A stretch of DNA of 21,417 nt from a virus. The translations under genes were made by a program, and so were the position numbers. Below the pieces are notes generated by a model, which saw nothing but the letters and a program-made list of their open reading frames with translations, was not told the origin of the DNA and made no database searches. The stretch is from IMG/VR virus record IMGVR_UViG_3300020172_004578, positions 1 to 21,417 of that record. The stretch is one strand, 5' to 3'. This document shows positions 19,006 through 21,417 of this stretch, piece after piece; the stretch's first letter is position 1, and every line of letters starts with the position of its first letter.

Positions 19006-19235
19006 TGTATACAGACGATATGCGTAAAGCTTTTCACTCAATTGTTCCCCCAAAGGGATTTCAAGTCCAAGTCATAGATAGTGATCACTTTCTTGTTATT
19101 AAATTAAATGAACATTTATTTGCTAGAATGGTTCACGATGAAAAAATACAAGCATTGCAGTATGTAGTCAACGTTAAAAAAGCTTTAGAAATGAATGGTG
19201 CTATAGTATTAGTTACACGGGAGGCAATAAAATAA
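19005..19235 (+). CDS. Small protein, unknown (76 aa)
   Basis: The 76-aa product begins MYTDDMRKAFHSIVPPKGFQ and continues with alternating strands and helices (VQVIDSDHFLVIKLNEHLFARMV and a long helix VVNVKKALEMNGA). Nothing is recognised. The ATG at 19005 overlaps the WhiB stop in TAATG, so it is likely translationally coupled; this start is preferred over the longer frame that begins inside WhiB at 18966. Its stop again overlaps a possible micro-ORF start. Confidence 0.6.
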   Translation: MYTDDMRKAFHSIVPPKGFQVQVIDSDHFLVIKLNEHLFARMVHDEKIQALQYVVNVKKALEMNGAIVLVTREAIK

Positions 19236-19303
19236 TGTCACAAATAATTGACATAGATTGTTTGGGTAGTATATACTTATACTATGGTTATATTAATGAA
19301 TAA
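19235..19303 (+). CDS. Possible 22-aa micro-ORF over a promoter
   Basis: An ATG at 19235 overlaps the previous stop in TAATG, and GGGAGG (19219-19224) lies 10 bases upstream. It encodes 22 residues (starting MSQIIDIDCLG) to the TAA at 19301-19303. The frame passes through the promoter at 19248-19277 and past the next start at 19284. Without comparative data it could be chance. Confidence 0.25.
   Translation: MSQIIDIDCLGSIYLYYGYINE
19248..19277 (+). promoter_or_regulatory. Promoter for a leaderless mRNA (membrane protein and halogenase)
   Basis: TTGACA (19248-19253), 18-base spacer, TATACT (19272-19277), then exactly 6 bases to the ATG at 19284. It should produce a leaderless mRNA carrying the membrane protein, the halogenase and probably the XapX-like gene. 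Confidence 0.78.
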
Positions 19304-19715
19304 TATTATTACTATAGTAGCATTTACATTAGCTGGATCCTTTGCTTTTGCATATTTATTTTCATTAATTAAAATTAATAAAATTAATAAATCATTTACA
19401 AAATTAATAATCTCTTACAAGTCATTGCAAGACTTTGTTGATAATAATAATAATATTGAATTTAAAAATGAAAATGATATTCATAAAGAAAACTTTATTA
19501 AATTTCTTTCTGATTCTCGTGACTGGTCATTTTCTTATATTGAAGATGTTCAAATTAAAATAAACAAAATAATTACAGATCTTAAATCTGATGTTGAATA
19601 TTTTGAAAAGTTTGAATCATTATATGATGGACATCCGTCTTACGAAATACTCACTAATTTTGTTAAATCATATAAAGAGTTACAGGATTTGCTTCCTAAA
19701 GAAGATTATAAATGA
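19284..19715 (+). CDS. N-terminally anchored membrane protein, unknown
   Basis: The 143-aa protein has a single N-terminal membrane helix at about 8-29 (IITIVAFTLAGSFAFAYLFSLI), then Lys-rich residues and a mostly helical cytoplasmic part with FLSDSRDWSFSYIEDVQIKINKIITDL. No family is recognised. The ATG at 19284 is the expected first base region of the mRNA; a second in-frame ATG at 19296 is also possible. The last codons overlap the halogenase start by ATGA, so the two are translationally coupled. Confidence 0.65.
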   Translation: MVILMNNIITIVAFTLAGSFAFAYLFSLIKINKINKSFTKLIISYKSLQDFVDNNNNIEFKNENDIHKENFIKFLSDSRDWSFSYIEDVQIKINKIITDLKSDVEYFEKFESLYDGHPSYEILTNFVKSYKELQDLLPKEDYK

Positions 19716-21259
19716 AGAATATTGTTGTAGTTGGTGGTGGCACAGCTGGTTGGCTAACAGCACTATATGCAAAAAGAATTTTTCCAGATGATAACATCAC
19801 CCTAATTGAAAGTGCAGAAATTGGAATCTTAGGCGCAGGAGAAGGTTCTACTAGGCAGTTAATAAAAATTTTAAGCCATTTAGATATACAGATAGAAGAC
19901 TTAATCAAAGAAACAAAGTGCACAATAAAAACTGGAATTAAGTTTACTAACTGGTCTAAAGAAAAAGACTACTATTATCATGACTTCACACATGAAGGAT
20001 CTGTTTTTGATGAAAGTTGTTTTCGTGTAGAAGATGACAATTTTGATTTTCCAATTTTAAAATATGAAAGACTTTTAAATATAGTTGAAAAAAATAAAAA
20101 CAGTTCTGTAAATGATGAGTATTCTGATAACAATCTTTTACCCTTTACTTTTTTAGAAGAAGGGCAAAATGATAAATCATCTTTGCGTTTTTGGAATAAA
20201 GAATCAGGCCATTCAATTCATTTTGATGCAAGACTATTGGCATCATTTTTATCAAAAGTAGGCGTTGCAAGAGGAATAAATTTAATTGAAAATACAATAG
20301 TAAGCATTGAAACAGATGATCAAAATAATATTGTTGCTTTAGAACTAAATGATAATAACAACATTCCAGTAGATTTTGTTTTTGATTGTAGTGGTTTTGC
20401 AAGATTAATAATTGGAAAACACTATAACTCTAAATGGCAAAGTTTTTCGGAATACCTTCCCATGAAAAGAGCATTGCCATTTTTTATAGATATTGATACA
20501 AATAATATTCCAAGCTATACAGAAGCAATTGCCATGGACTATGGATGGATGTGGAAAATACCATTACAGCATAGGTATGGATGTGGATATGTTTTTGATT
20601 CTGATTATATAAATGAAGATCAGGCTCAAGAAGAAATTGAAAAGTTTTTAGGTTTTAAACCAACCTATCCTAAAACTAATGGAAAGTCTTTTGTTTTTGA
20701 TCCAGGATGTTTTGAAGAAATCTGGATAAATAACTGTCTTGCAGTTGGATTATCTTCTGGATTTTTAGAGCCATTAGAAGCAACCTCTATCGGTCAATCA
20801 ATTTTATTATTGCAAAGATTTTTTATGCAAAAACATAAAATATTTTCTAATGATGTTGAAACAAAAAAATTATTTAATCAATATTACACTAGAGACACAA
20901 AATCAATAGTTGACTTCTTAAGTTTACATTACACAACAAATAAAGATAACTCTGATTTTTGGATTAACTTTGATAAGAATAATAAAAAATCACAAAATTT
21001 ATTAAACAATTTACATATATTGAAAAACTCAGTTCTTACAAAACTTTATGATGAAATTTGGTTTAGTAAAAATAGTTATTATATCGTTGCTTTAGGAAAT
21101 AAACTTATAGACTTTGATAATGTAAATAGTATATATGAAAAATGGGTTAATAAAAAAAGATATGATGAATTAAATAGTTTTATATTAAACAAAAAAAATA
21201 TTAGTAAAGATTTTGTTAAGCATAGTGATTTTTTAAAACATATAGGAGGATTACAATAA
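19712..21259 (+). CDS. Flavin-dependent halogenase (tryptophan-halogenase family)
   Basis: The 515-aa enzyme uses reduced FAD, O2 and halide to halogenate an electron-rich substrate. The family features are complete: the FAD-binding GGGTAGW at 8-14; catalytic K73 in TIKTGIKFTNW, which lines up with PrnA K79; the second FAD region DFVFDCSGFAR at 221-231; the W-x-W-x-I-P signature as GWMWKIPL at 278-285; and PLE at 354-356, placing E356 at the position of the catalytic Glu (PrnA E346). Related enzymes are known in cyanophages. A flavin reductase is needed for reduced FAD but is not in the window. The substrate and the halide preference cannot be read from sequence. It overlaps the preceding gene by ATGA and the next by TAATG. 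Confidence 0.93.
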   Translation: MKNIVVVGGGTAGWLTALYAKRIFPDDNITLIESAEIGILGAGEGSTRQLIKILSHLDIQIEDLIKETKCTIKTGIKFTNWSKEKDYYYHDFTHEGSVFDESCFRVEDDNFDFPILKYERLLNIVEKNKNSSVNDEYSDNNLLPFTFLEEGQNDKSSLRFWNKESGHSIHFDARLLASFLSKVGVARGINLIENTIVSIETDDQNNIVALELNDNNNIPVDFVFDCSGFARLIIGKHYNSKWQSFSEYLPMKRALPFFIDIDTNNIPSYTEAIAMDYGWMWKIPLQHRYGCGYVFDSDYINEDQAQEEIEKFLGFKPTYPKTNGKSFVFDPGCFEEIWINNCLAVGLSSGFLEPLEATSIGQSILLLQRFFMQKHKIFSNDVETKKLFNQYYTRDTKSIVDFLSLHYTTNKDNSDFWINFDKNNKKSQNLLNNLHILKNSVLTKLYDEIWFSKNSYYIVALGNKLIDFDNVNSIYEKWVNKKRYDELNSFILNKKNISKDFVKHSDFLKHIGGLQ

Positions 21260-21417
21260 TGAAAGACATCTTTTTATCAACAATAACAGGTTTTGGATGT
21301 GGCATCGTGTTTGCTGCATTCAAATTGCCAGTTCCAGCACCACCAGTTTTTGCGGGAGTCGCAGGAATTATTGGTTTATGGATTGGCTTTACAATACTAA
21401 CACGAATTATATCCTAG
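21259..21417 (+). CDS. XapX-like small membrane protein
   Basis: The 52-aa protein has two hydrophobic helices, at about 6-20 (LSTITGFGCGIVFAA) and 30-47 (VFAGVAGIIGLWIGFTIL), joined by KLPVPAPP. The P-A-P-P turn between two Gly-rich helices is the mark of XapX/DUF1427 proteins, whose function is unknown. The gene is complete and ends at the last base of the window. The ATG overlaps the halogenase stop (TAATG) and AGGAGGA lies 9 bases upstream, so it is translated well from the halogenase mRNA. Confidence 0.75.
   Translation: MKDIFLSTITGFGCGIVFAAFKLPVPAPPVFAGVAGIIGLWIGFTILTRIIS

Noticed and set aside
1-21417. Prophage or integrative element
   Set aside because: No integrase, excisionase, direct att repeats or flanking chromosomal genes were seen; the tRNAs are internal and complete.

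Overview
The window looks like about 21 kb of an AT-rich tailed phage genome (Caudoviricetes) that infects an actinobacterium, or a close relative of such a phage. The phage assignment rests on a complete large terminase, a holin-like protein, a CHAP plus peptidoglycan-binding endolysin and small virion-type genes, all packed with overlapping stop and start codons. The actinobacterial host is inferred from a WhiB regulator and a zinc-finger protein like actinobacterial DUF7455. An uncultivated freshwater actinophage is my best guess, but that is inference. No integrase, attachment site, replication gene or CRISPR array was seen.

Layout. 1-1852: the end of an unknown gene, then TerL. 1873-6455: two large Sec-exported proteins with a leaderless cupin/JmjC-like gene between them, then two small membrane proteins, one holin-like. 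6472-10129: accessory block with an HslV/proteasome-beta-like peptidase, a small acidic protein, a secreted metzincin-like metalloprotease, tRNA-Asn, an odd tRNA-Gly, a glutathione-peroxidase-like protein and an Hsp20. 10130-10218: a structured intergenic stretch, possibly a small RNA. 10219-11528 (minus strand): two SAM methyltransferases. 11566-12411: an aspartyl/asparaginyl beta-hydroxylase-like protein, divergent from the methyltransferases. 12478-16058: a tightly coupled operon of endolysin, DUF2061 membrane protein, two Fe(II)/2-oxoglutarate oxygenase-like proteins, two zinc ribbons, a thermonuclease and an unknown. 16091-19235: likely head-assembly and conserved actinophage genes, ending with WhiB and a small unknown. 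19284-21417: a membrane protein, a flavin-dependent tryptophan-halogenase homologue with its catalytic Lys and Glu, and a XapX-like membrane protein.

Two things stand out. First, promoter architecture: a recurring extended -10 (TGN-TATAAT type), often placed exactly 6 nt before a start codon, predicts leaderless mRNAs for many accessory genes, including a back-to-back divergent pair. More conserved genes instead have a promoter, a short leader and a Shine-Dalgarno sequence. Second, the accessory load is rich in O2- and SAM-dependent modification enzymes (four cupin/2OG-oxygenase-like proteins, two methyltransferases, one halogenase), plus a proteostasis/redox set (HslV-like, Hsp20, GPx-like) and an exported set (two large surface-type proteins and a metalloprotease). 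How these work together is inference; the motifs themselves are visible in the sequence.
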